Shown here: one piece after another, positions 42,889 to 50,900 of the stretch | How positions within the stretch are numbered: the stretch's first letter is position 1 | Layout: the number at the start of each line of letters is the position of its first letter | Position numbers and translations under genes: made by a program | Notes under the pieces: model-generated | The model's database searches: none | Seen by the model: the letters and a program-made list of their open reading frames with translations, nothing else | Told to the model about the DNA's origin: nothing | Assembly (NCBI RefSeq): GCF_001428505.1 | Contig: NZ_LMHU01000001.1 | Location: 326,273-390,272 of the forward strand | Origin: Terrabacter sp. Root181 | Lineage (GTDB): Bacteria > Actinomycetota > Actinomycetes > Actinomycetales > Dermatophilaceae | DNA: 64,000 nt | Direction: 5' to 3'

Positions 42889-43370
42889 CCACGCCGACCG
42901 AGCACCTGCCCTCCGACTCGCGCGACCACCACACCGGCCACCAGCTCGACCCGCCTGCCCCTGCGCCCGTGGGGGGCCGCCGCGGCGCATCCTTCGGCTC
43001 GCTGGTCGTCAGCCTCGTCATGCTCGTGCTCGTCAACGTCTGGCCCGGCTGGGAGGCCGTGCCGTTCCTCACCGCCCGCACGGTCCTCGTCATCGGGGCG
43101 GTCAACGCCTCGATCATCGCCCGGGCGATCGCCGACCTCGTCAACGTCGTCGTCGACCGGCCGCGCCCTCGGGCGTTCGGCGACATCATCTCCATCGGCT
43201 TCGGCCTCATCGCCATCACCCAGGTCTGGCAGGTCTTCCCGCTCGACGTCATCGGCACCGGCTGGGAGGTCGTCGCGCGCGTGCTGCTCGCCATCGGCTT
43301 CGTGGGCAGCCTCGTCGGGATCGTCGAAGCCATCGTCAGACTCGTCACCGGCCGCTTCCCGAGGATGTGA
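42885..43370 (+). CDS. Small multi-span membrane protein
   Basis: A 161-residue protein with an N-terminal soluble tail (histidine-rich, residues 10-25) and about four membrane helices (from FGSLVVSLVMLVLVNVW to VLLAIGFVGSLVGIVE). Related small membrane proteins often follow this P-loop gene in actinobacteria, to judge from the overlap ATGA at 42885-42888. Function unknown. Confidence 0.7.
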   Translation: MTTPTEHLPSDSRDHHTGHQLDPPAPAPVGGRRGASFGSLVVSLVMLVLVNVWPGWEAVPFLTARTVLVIGAVNASIIARAIADLVNVVVDRPRPRAFGDIISIGFGLIAITQVWQVFPLDVIGTGWEVVARVLLAIGFVGSLVGIVEAIVRLVTGRFPRM

Positions 43371-43375
43371 TCGCC

Positions 43376-45016
43376 ATGACCTCCACCACGCCCACCGGCC
43401 CGGCCCCCGTCAGCCCCGACCCGATCGCCAGCCCGGTCGCTCCGCCCGACCGGACGCATCCGGCCAGCCGGCACCTCGTCGCGCTCATCATCGGGTGCCT
43501 CCTCATCCTGCCCGGCCTGGGCCTGCTCCTCGGCGGCGCCGGCCTCGCGGTCACGTATGCCGTCGGACGGGACGACGCGGGCTACCTGTCCCTGACGCTC
43601 CCCGCCCTCACCAGCCAGTCGCCGGCGATCACGGCGGAGGACATCGTCGTCGAGACCGGTCCCGACGTGCCGTCCTGGGTGCTCGACCGGCTCGACGTCG
43701 ACCTGAGGCTCACCGCACGCCCGCTCGTGTCCGGGCGCGAGGTCTTCCTCGGCGTCGCACCCGCCAGCAGCCTCACGGCATACCTCAAGGGCGTCGCGCA
43801 CGAACAGGTCGTCGGCATCGCCGGCGGCCGGAACGGGAGCGCGAGCGCCGCTGTCCTGCAGGCGACCCCGGGTGTCTCGACCGTGGCCGCGCCGACCACC
43901 CAGACCTTCTGGACCGTGTCGGCCACCGGCGCCGGCCGGCAGGAGCTGGCCTGGCGCGTGACCGGGGGCGAGTGGGCCGCCGTCATCATGAACGCCGACG
44001 GCAGCCCCGGTGTCGCGGTCGCGTCGACCATCGGCGTGCGCGCAGGCTTCCTCCTGCCCGTCGCCCTGCTCATGCTCGGGATCGGCCTCGTCGTGACCGG
44101 GATCGCCGTCGCGCTCGTCGTCCGTGGTGCGAGCGGCAGCAGGCCCTCCGCGAGCGGCACCGCGACGCCGCCCGCATCGTCGACTGGCCCCTCGACGACC
44201 GCGGCGCCGATGACCGCGGCACCGCTGGTCGGGGCACCCGTGTCGCAGCTGCCGCACCCCCGTGCGGTGAGTCCGGTCGCGCTCGACGCGCGTCTCGACG
44301 AGCCGCTCTCGCGGTGGCTGTGGCTGGTCAAGTGGTTCCTCGCGATCCCGCACTACGTCGTGCTCGGCTTCCTGTGGTTCGCGTTCATGATCGTCAGCGT
44401 CATCGCGTTCTTCGCGATCCTCTTCACCGGGCGCTACCCACGCGGGCTCTTCGAGTTCAACCTGGGCGTCCTGCGCTGGACGTGGCGCGTGTCCTACTAC
44501 GCCAGCAGCGGAGGCCTCGGCACCGACCGCTACCCGCCGTTCAGCCTCCAGGCCGAGCCGGAGTACCCGGCACGGCTCGACATCGCCTATCCCGAGCGGC
44601 TCTCGCGCGGCCTCGTCCTCGTCAAGTGGTGGCTGCTCGCCATCCCGCACTACCTCATCGTCGGCCTGCTCGTCGGTGGCGGATCGTGGGCGTGGACGTG
44701 GGCGCGGGACATCGACGGGAGCTCCCGCCTCAACGTGCTGAGCGGTGGCCTCCTCGGCCTCCTCGTCCTCGTCGCGGGCCTCTCGCTCCTCTTCGCGGGC
44801 CACTACCCGCGGGCGCTCTTCGACCTCGTCGCCGGACTCAACCGCTGGGTCTACCGCGTCGTCGCGTATGCCGCGCTCATGACGGACGTCTACCCGCCGT
44901 TCCAGCTCGACGAGGGCGGCGCCGAGGTGCCGCTCCCGCCGCCCACACTCCCGCCACCCACGCTCCCGCCGCCGGTGGCCGACGACCGGGTCGGGCCGCC
45001 ACCTCAGGCCAAGTAG
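43376..45016 (+). CDS. DUF4389-type membrane protein
   Basis: A 546-residue membrane protein. After an N-terminal helix (about 32-60) there is an exported beta-rich domain (about 65-220), a helix, a threonine/alanine-rich linker and two DUF4389 repeats, each with the block KWFLAIPHYVVLGFLW / KWWLLAIPHYLIVGLL and a following FTGRYPRGLFEFNLG / FAGHYPRALFDLVAG. The C-terminal tail is proline-rich. It follows the previous gene by 5 bases. Function unknown, though duplicated DUF4389 units suggest an internal dimer. Confidence 0.8.
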   Translation: MTSTTPTGPAPVSPDPIASPVAPPDRTHPASRHLVALIIGCLLILPGLGLLLGGAGLAVTYAVGRDDAGYLSLTLPALTSQSPAITAEDIVVETGPDVPSWVLDRLDVDLRLTARPLVSGREVFLGVAPASSLTAYLKGVAHEQVVGIAGGRNGSASAAVLQATPGVSTVAAPTTQTFWTVSATGAGRQELAWRVTGGEWAAVIMNADGSPGVAVASTIGVRAGFLLPVALLMLGIGLVVTGIAVALVVRGASGSRPSASGTATPPASSTGPSTTAAPMTAAPLVGAPVSQLPHPRAVSPVALDARLDEPLSRWLWLVKWFLAIPHYVVLGFLWFAFMIVSVIAFFAILFTGRYPRGLFEFNLGVLRWTWRVSYYASSGGLGTDRYPPFSLQAEPEYPARLDIAYPERLSRGLVLVKWWLLAIPHYLIVGLLVGGGSWAWTWARDIDGSSRLNVLSGGLLGLLVLVAGLSLLFAGHYPRALFDLVAGLNRWVYRVVAYAALMTDVYPPFQLDEGGAEVPLPPPTLPPPTLPPPVADDRVGPPPQAK

Positions 45017-45035
45017 ACGACGTCTCCCGGCGGGG

Positions 45036-45224
45036 TCAGGGCCGGCGGCGCGGTCGTGACAGCGCCAGCCCGAGACCCGCCACGGCGACGATCGGTCCGA
45101 TGACCGCCCACAGGGTCACGCCCGACATGGCGCTGCCGCTGACGTAGCCGAGCCCCTGCAGGGTCCACAGCGTGCCGACGAGCAGCACGAGGACGCCGAC
45201 GATGACGCGCACGGGACGACTCAC
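45036..45224 (-). CDS. Small membrane protein
   Basis: A 62-residue protein of two helices joined by a short loop (VRVIVGVLVLLVGTLWTLQG; VTLWAVIGPIVAVAGLGLAL) and a basic C-terminus RPRRRP. It converges with the DUF4389 gene across 19 bases. It starts at a GTG. Function unknown. Confidence 0.65.
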   Translation of the reverse strand: MSRPVRVIVGVLVLLVGTLWTLQGLGYVSGSAMSGVTLWAVIGPIVAVAGLGLALSRPRRRP

Positions 45225-45344
45225 GACAGGACCCGCAGACCGGTGCTCATGTCCTGACGCTACGTCCCCGCGACCCGTCGCGTCACCAGCCGCTCGCCGA
45301 GAACGCTACAACGGTCGTATGCGGTCCGGTGACCCCTGCGTCAG
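45225..45344. other. Spacer before the 64-bp repeats
   Basis: No gene or motif is seen in these 120 bases between the small membrane protein and the tandem repeats. Confidence 0.4.
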
Positions 45345-45536
45345 TGTTGCACCCCGTGCAGCACTGACGTAGCGAACGGGGCGGGTCGGGCGCCTCGTCC
45401 TACGTCACTGTTGCACCCCGTGCAGCACTGACGTAGCGAGCGGAGCGGGTCGGGCGCCTCGTCCTACGTCACTGTTGCACCCCGTGCAGCACTGACGTAG
45501 CGAGCGGAGCGGGTCCGGCGGCTCGTCCTACGTCAC
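45345..45536. repeat. Three 64-bp tandem repeats with hairpins
   Basis: Three units of exactly 64 bases (45345-45408, 45409-45472, 45473-45536). Each begins TGTTGCACCCCGTGCAGCAC and, with the flanking bases, forms a nearly perfect hairpin: TACGTCA...TGTTGCAC-ccc-GTGCAGCA...TGACGTA. Units 2 and 3 differ from each other at only a couple of bases. The array sits 12 bases past the end of the lipase gene, so the hairpins could act as its terminator. Confidence 0.8.
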
Positions 45537-45548
45537 AGACCCGGCGGG

Positions 45549-46475
45549 TCAGGCCTTGGCGGGCAGGTGCGCGTCGAGCCAGTCGACGAGCTCGACCTCG
45601 ACCTCGTCGCGGTTCGTCTCGTTGAGGATCTCGTGCCGGGCCCCGGGCCAGAGCGTGAGCGTCACGTCCTGCACCCCGACCTCGCGGAACCGGTCGGCGA
45701 CCTCGCGCGGGCCCTTGCCGTCCTCGCCGACCTGGCACCGGTCCCCGGAGGCGAGATGGATCGGGAGGTCCTTGGGCACGCGGGATGCCGACCGGTCGGT
45801 GTTGACGTCGGCGAGGCCTCGGACCATGTCGGCGAGCCCACCCGTGCTCATGATGAAGCCGCAGTCGGGATCGGCGACGTACTTGTCGACCTCCGCGGTG
45901 TCGCGCGAGAGCCAGTCGAAGTCGGTCCGGGTCGGCTTGAAGGCGGCGTTGAACCGACCGAACGACATCGAGTTCAGCAGGGTGCTGACGTGGTCGTGAC
46001 CTCGCACCCTGGCCTGTGCGCTGGCGATCGCCAGGCCGACCTTCCCGATGGCGCCGGCGCCCCCGGCGGTCCCGAGGAGCACGAGACCGGCGAGCTCGGA
46101 GCCGAAGCGCGCGGCGTAGGACCGCGAGAGGAACGAGCCCATGCTCATCCCGATGAGGAAGACGGGGAGGTCCGGGTGCTCCTCCCGGGCCTTCTCGGTG
46201 ACCGCGTGGAGGTCGTCGACGACGCTCTGCCACCCGTCCTTCGGAGCGAAGACCCCTCGCGCGCCGGACGTGCGCCCGTGCCCACGGTGGTCCGACGCGT
46301 ACACGGCATACCCTCCCGCGGTCAGGCGCTCGGCGAACCGGGCATAGCGCCCCGAGTACTCGGCCAGGCCGTGCGCGATCTGCACGATCGCCTTGGGGTC
46401 GCCCTCGGGCAGCCAGCGGTTGACGAAGACGTCGGTGCCGTCGGGCGTGGTGACCGTGAAGGTGCTGCTCTGCAT
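45549..46475 (-). CDS. Alpha/beta-hydrolase, monoacylglycerol lipase type
   Basis: A 308-residue alpha/beta hydrolase. The oxyanion segment HGLAEYSGRY (35-44), nucleophile elbow GMSMG with S111 and a late H in WPGARHEILNE (about 275) give the triad of monoacylglycerol lipases. The ATG at 46475 follows the usual length; no good ribosome site is seen. No signal peptide, so it should be cytoplasmic. Confidence 0.83.
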   Translation of the reverse strand: MQSSTFTVTTPDGTDVFVNRWLPEGDPKAIVQIAHGLAEYSGRYARFAERLTAGGYAVYASDHRGHGRTSGARGVFAPKDGWQSVVDDLHAVTEKAREEHPDLPVFLIGMSMGSFLSRSYAARFGSELAGLVLLGTAGGAGAIGKVGLAIASAQARVRGHDHVSTLLNSMSFGRFNAAFKPTRTDFDWLSRDTAEVDKYVADPDCGFIMSTGGLADMVRGLADVNTDRSASRVPKDLPIHLASGDRCQVGEDGKGPREVADRFREVGVQDVTLTLWPGARHEILNETNRDEVEVELVDWLDAHLPAKA

Positions 46476-46733
46476 GGATCGTCCTCGATCTCGCGTCGGT
46501 CTGGCTCTCGAGCGGCAGCGTATGCCGTCACCGAGGTGCCGGGGGAGGGTCCGCTCACGACGTGGTTCGGGCAACCGCGTCGCCCGTCCGGATTGCCCGT
46601 TTCGCCGGACCGGATCACAGAAAACCACAGAAACGGGTGCCCGAGTCTATTTACTTCACGCCGAACCGGTGGTTTCCTTGTGTCACGAGCCCGACAGGGC
46701 ACGATGGGCAACGACACAGGACGAGGGAGTCCG
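46476..46733. promoter_or_regulatory. Upstream region of the fructose operon
   Basis: The 258-base divergent gap contains two direct repeats CACAGAAA exactly 10 bases apart (46616-46623 and 46626-46633), i.e. on one face of the helix, about 100 bases before the regulator start. They are candidates for the DeoR-type operator. A GTATGCCG copy lies at 46520. Confidence 0.4.
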
Positions 46734-47495
46734 ATGTACGCAGCGGAGCGGCAGCAGCGGATCATCGCTGAGGCACGTCGTGCCGGCCGGGTCGAGGTCA
46801 CCGCCCTCGCCGACTCCCTCGGGGTCGCCGCCGAGACCGTGCGCCGCGACCTCACCGCCCTCGAGCGCCGCGGCTCCCTCCGCCGGGTCCACGGGGGCGC
46901 GATCCCCGTCGAGCGCCTCGAGGTCGAGCCGACGCTCGCCACCCGCTCCGGCCGGCTCGCCGAGGTCAAGCGCCGCATCGCCGCCCGCGCCCTCGACGAG
47001 CTGCCCAGCGGCGGCAGCATCATCCTCGACGGCGGGTCGACCACCCTCGCCGTCGCCGAGATGCTCCCGCCCGACCTCGACCTCACCGTCCTCACCAACA
47101 GCCTCGCCGCGGCCACGGTCCTCTCGACCCACCCCGGCATCAAGCTCTACCTCCTCGGCGGACGCGTCCGCGGCACGACCGGTGCCGCGGTCGGCGACTG
47201 GGCGACGGGCGCCCTGTCCGACGTCGTCGTCGACGTCGCGATCATCGGCACCAACGGCCTCTCGGTCGCCCGCGGCCTCACGACGCCCGACCAGTCCGAG
47301 TCCCTCGTCAAGCGCGCCATGGTGGGCGCCGCCCGCAAGTGCGTGGTCCTCACCGACTCGAGCAAGGCCGGCGACGACCACCTCCACCGATTCGCCCAGC
47401 TCGCCGACGTCGACGTCGTCATCACCGACACCGACCTCGACGACGACGTCGCCGCCGAGATCCGTGCGGCCGGACCGGAAGTGGTGACCGCATGA
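46734..47495 (+). CDS. DeoR-family regulator of the fructose operon
   Basis: A 253-residue DeoR/GlpR regulator: N-terminal helix-turn-helix (AAERQQRIIAEARRAGRVEV...SLGVAAETVRRDL, about 3-45) and a C-terminal sugar-phosphate sensor (DGGSTTLAVAEML, LGGRVRGTTGAAVG, DSSKAGDDHLHRFA). A GAGGGAG site precedes the ATG. Its stop overlaps the fruK start (ATGA), so it is the first gene of the operon and probably its repressor, released by fructose 1-phosphate. Confidence 0.87.
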   Translation: MYAAERQQRIIAEARRAGRVEVTALADSLGVAAETVRRDLTALERRGSLRRVHGGAIPVERLEVEPTLATRSGRLAEVKRRIAARALDELPSGGSIILDGGSTTLAVAEMLPPDLDLTVLTNSLAAATVLSTHPGIKLYLLGGRVRGTTGAAVGDWATGALSDVVVDVAIIGTNGLSVARGLTTPDQSESLVKRAMVGAARKCVVLTDSSKAGDDHLHRFAQLADVDVVITDTDLDDDVAAEIRAAGPEVVTA

Positions 47496-48436
47496 TCGTC
47501 ACGCTCACACCCAACCCGAGCATCGACCGCGCCGTCCTCATCGACGCGCTCCGTCGGGGCGAGGTGCACCGCGCCACGAGCAGCCGCATCGACCCGGGCG
47601 GCAAGGGCGTCAACGTCTCCCGCGCCCTGGCCGCGCAGGGCGGCCCGACCGTCGCCGTGCTGCCGAGCGGAGGTCCCGAGGGCCACCTGCTCGAGGAGCT
47701 GCTCGACGCCGCCGGGGTCGGCTACGTGTCCGTGCCGGTCGACGGCTCGGTCCGCATGAACATCAGCGTCCTCGAGCCCGACGGCACGACGACCAAGCTC
47801 AACGAGCCCGGCCCCGACCTGTCCGCCGCCGAGGTCGAGGCGCTGCTCACGACCACCCTCGAGCGCGCCGACGGCGCGCAGTGGGCCGTCGGCTGCGGCA
47901 GCCTCCCGCCCGGCGCCTCGACCGACCTGTATGCCGGCCTCGTCAGCCGGGTGCGCGAGCGCGGCGGACGTGTCGCCATCGACTCGTCCGGCGCACCGTT
48001 CGCCGCCGCCGTCGCCGCGAAGCCGCACCTCATCAAGCCCAACCACGAGGAGCTCGCCGAGCTCGTCGAGCACGACCTGCCCACCCTGGGCCACGTCCGC
48101 GACGCAGCCCGTGAGCTCGTCGCCGGCGGCATCGACGTCGTGGCCGTCAGCCTCGGCGGCGACGGCGCCCTGCTCGTGACCGCCGACGAGTGCGCCCATG
48201 CACGCGCGACGATCACGGCACCCCTGTCCACCGTGGGCGCCGGCGACTGCATGCTCGCCGGCCTGCTCCACGGCCTGTCCACCGGCCTCGACCCGGCGGA
48301 CGCCCTCATGACGGGGGTGACGTGGGGCGCCGCGGCGGTCACCCTCCCCGGAAGCCGCGTGCCCGCACCCGAGGACCTCGACGGCATACGCGCTGTGCTG
48401 ACCCGCGAGCCCGACTTCGACCGCGTCCTGTCCTGA
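47492..48436 (+). CDS. fruK: FruK, 1-phosphofructokinase
   Basis: A 314-residue PfkB-family kinase that phosphorylates fructose 1-phosphate to fructose 1,6-bisphosphate. GGKGVNVSRALAAQG at the N-terminus and the catalytic GAGDCMLAG (D252) are present. It is coupled to the regulator upstream and followed 55 bases later by the fructose EIIABC gene, which delivers its substrate. Confidence 0.92.
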   Translation: MIVTLTPNPSIDRAVLIDALRRGEVHRATSSRIDPGGKGVNVSRALAAQGGPTVAVLPSGGPEGHLLEELLDAAGVGYVSVPVDGSVRMNISVLEPDGTTTKLNEPGPDLSAAEVEALLTTTLERADGAQWAVGCGSLPPGASTDLYAGLVSRVRERGGRVAIDSSGAPFAAAVAAKPHLIKPNHEELAELVEHDLPTLGHVRDAARELVAGGIDVVAVSLGGDGALLVTADECAHARATITAPLSTVGAGDCMLAGLLHGLSTGLDPADALMTGVTWGAAAVTLPGSRVPAPEDLDGIRAVLTREPDFDRVLS

Positions 48437-48491
48437 CGCGCCCACCCACGCCGAACACCTCGATCGTCCAGATCCTCCGAAAGGAAATCCC

Positions 48492-50549
48492 ATGTCCCTG
48501 ATCACCGAAGACCAGGTCGTCCTCGACCTCGTCGGTGCCGACCGCCACGAGGCGACTCGGAGGCTCGGCGAGCGCCTCGTCGCGTCCGGCCGGTGCACCG
48601 ACCTCGACGCCTTCTTGGGCGATGTGCGCAAGCGCGAGGAGACGATGGCGACCGGCCTGCCCGGCGGCATCGGCATCCCGCACGCCCGCAGCGCCGCCAT
48701 CACCGAGCCCTCGCTCGTCTTCGGCCGCTCCGGTGACGGCATCGACTGGGGCGCCAAGGACGGCCCGGCGACGCTCGTCTTCCTCATCGCGGCCCCCGAG
48801 GCCGGCGGCGACGCGCACATGCAGATGCTGCCCAAGCTCGCCCGCGCCCTCATGAAGAAGGACTTCAAGGCCGCGCTCGCCGCCGCGACGACGGAGGCCG
48901 AGGTCGTCCGCATCGTCAGCGCCGAGGTCGAGCTCGACCAGCCGGCCGCCGCTCCCGCGGCAGCCGCCGGCGGGGCGGACACCACGGGCGCTGCAGCGCC
49001 GGCCGCCAAGCGCGCGCTCAACCTCGTCGGCGTCACCTCGTGCCCGACCGGCATCGCCCACACCTACATGGCGGCCGAGGGCCTCGAGAACGCCGCGAAG
49101 GCGGCCGGGCACACGATGAAGGTCGAGACACAGGGCTCCGCGGGCTCGACGCCACTCAGCGCGGCCGAGATCGCCGCCGCCGACGCCGTGATCTTCGCCC
49201 ATGACCTGCCCGTCAAGGACGCCGGCCGCTTCGCCGGCAAGCCCCTCGTCGACGTCGGCGTCAAGAAGGGCATCTCCGACGGCCCGGCGCTCGTGACGCA
49301 GGCCGAGCAGCTCGTCACCGAGTGGGACGCCGACCCGAGCAAGCGCGAGGCCGCCGTCGCGGCAGCCGCTGCCGCTGGTCCATCCGGTGGCCTGACCTCG
49401 AAGGTCGAGAGCGGCGCGAGCACCGGCACGAAGATCCGCCAGTGGCTGATGACGGGTGTCTCCTACATGATCCCGTTCGTCGCAGCCGGCGGCATCCTCA
49501 TCGCCCTGTCGTTCATGCTCGCCCAGATCGCCCTCGGTGAGCAGGGGCCCATCGAGATCGTCAAGTACGGCCTCACGGCCGAGGGCAAGTACAACATCAC
49601 CCAGAGCTTCAGCGCCTTCAGCCTCGAGTCGTGGGCCGGCCTGCTCTTCGTCATCGGCGGCGCCTCGTTCGGCTTCCTCGTCCCGATCCTCTCCGGCTTC
49701 ATCGCCTTCGCGATCGCCGACCGCCCCGGCCTCGTGCCCGGCATCGTCGGTGGCTCCATCGCCGCGACGATGGGCGCCGGCTTCCTCGGCGGCCTCGCCA
49801 CCGGCTTCCTCGCCGGCTTCGTCGCCCGCTGGATCGCGCACTGGAAGGTGGCCAAGGGGGTCCGCGGCGTCATGCCGGTGGTCGTCATCCCGCTGCTGTC
49901 GACCCTGATCACGGCAGGCCTGTTCATCACCGTGCTCGGCCGTCCGATCAAGGCCCTCAGCGACGCGCTGACGAGCGGCCTGAACAACATGAGCGGCTCG
50001 AGCGCCCTGCTGCTCGGCATCGTGCTCGGCGCGATGATGGGCTTCGACCTCGGTGGCCCAGTCAACAAGGCGGCCTACTTCTTCGCCACCGCGGGCCTGG
50101 CCACGGCCGGCACGGTGGCCGACGCTCCCCAGCTGAAGATCATGGCGGCCGTCATGGCCGCCGGCATGGTCGCGCCGCTCGCCATGGCCCTCGCCACGAC
50201 GGTCCGCCCGCACCTCTTCTCCGAGCCCGAGCGCGAGAACGGCAAGGCCGCCTGGCTGCTCGGCGCCTCGTTCATCTCCGAGGGCGCCATCCCGTTCGCC
50301 GCGGCCGACCCGGTGCGCATCATCACCTCCTCCGTGATCGGCTCCGCCGTCACCGGTGGCCTCGTGATGGTGTTCGGCGCGACGCTCCGGGCCCCGCACG
50401 GCGGCATCTGGGTGCTGCCCCTCATCGGCAACTTCCTGCTCTTCCTGCTGGCTCTCGTCATCGGCGTCCTCGTCATGACGGCCATCGTGGTCAGCCTGAA
50501 GTCCCGCGACACGCACCTTGCCGAGGTCGACGCGAGCGCTACGGTCTGA
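48492..50549 (+). CDS. fruA: Fructose-specific PTS enzyme IIABC
   Basis: A 685-residue fusion in the order EIIA (1-145; phosphorylated H64 in GIGIPHA), an alanine-rich linker, EIIB (about 173-275; C184 in TSCPTGIAHT) and EIIC (about 310-680, with about nine membrane helices). It imports fructose as fructose 1-phosphate using phosphate from HPr. An AAGGAA ribosome site precedes the ATG. Part of deoR-fruK-fruA-ptsH-ptsI. Confidence 0.93.
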   Translation: MSLITEDQVVLDLVGADRHEATRRLGERLVASGRCTDLDAFLGDVRKREETMATGLPGGIGIPHARSAAITEPSLVFGRSGDGIDWGAKDGPATLVFLIAAPEAGGDAHMQMLPKLARALMKKDFKAALAAATTEAEVVRIVSAEVELDQPAAAPAAAAGGADTTGAAAPAAKRALNLVGVTSCPTGIAHTYMAAEGLENAAKAAGHTMKVETQGSAGSTPLSAAEIAAADAVIFAHDLPVKDAGRFAGKPLVDVGVKKGISDGPALVTQAEQLVTEWDADPSKREAAVAAAAAAGPSGGLTSKVESGASTGTKIRQWLMTGVSYMIPFVAAGGILIALSFMLAQIALGEQGPIEIVKYGLTAEGKYNITQSFSAFSLESWAGLLFVIGGASFGFLVPILSGFIAFAIADRPGLVPGIVGGSIAATMGAGFLGGLATGFLAGFVARWIAHWKVAKGVRGVMPVVVIPLLSTLITAGLFITVLGRPIKALSDALTSGLNNMSGSSALLLGIVLGAMMGFDLGGPVNKAAYFFATAGLATAGTVADAPQLKIMAAVMAAGMVAPLAMALATTVRPHLFSEPERENGKAAWLLGASFISEGAIPFAAADPVRIITSSVIGSAVTGGLVMVFGATLRAPHGGIWVLPLIGNFLLFLLALVIGVLVMTAIVVSLKSRDTHLAEVDASATV

Positions 50550-50625
50550 TCAGGGCGTGAGCTCGATCGCCGTCTGATCCACATCGACAGCACGACCACT
50601 CTGAATCCATAGAAGGAGCACGTCC

Positions 50626-50895
50626 ATGGCAACCCGCACCGTCACCATCGCCTCCTCGGTGGGCCTCCACGCCCGCCCGGCCGCCCTCTTCGTCGAGGCG
50701 GCGAGCGCGTCCGGGCTCGACGTCGAGATCGCCAAGCCCGGCGAGGACCCGGTCGACGCGACGAGCATCCTCGGCGTCATGGCCCTCGGGGCCAGGCACG
50801 GCGAGGAGGTCGTCCTGACGGCCGACGGCGACGGCGCCGACGAGACGCTCGACTCGCTCGTCGAGCTCCTGTCGCGCGACCTCGACGCGGAGTAA
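50626..50895 (+). CDS. ptsH: HPr phosphocarrier protein
   Basis: An 89-residue HPr with the active H15 (VGLHARPA) and S47 in DATSILGVMALG, the site of regulatory phosphorylation. It passes phosphate from EI to the EII proteins. It sits 76 bases after fruA behind a perfect AAGGAG site and is followed five bases later by ptsI. Confidence 0.93.
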   Translation: MATRTVTIASSVGLHARPAALFVEAASASGLDVEIAKPGEDPVDATSILGVMALGARHGEEVVLTADGDGADETLDSLVELLSRDLDAE

Positions 50896-50900
50896 CGAGC

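Noticed and set aside
45345-45536. Three repeats taken as a CRISPR array
   Set aside because: The units are contiguous 64-bp tandem copies with no unique spacers, and no cas genes are present.
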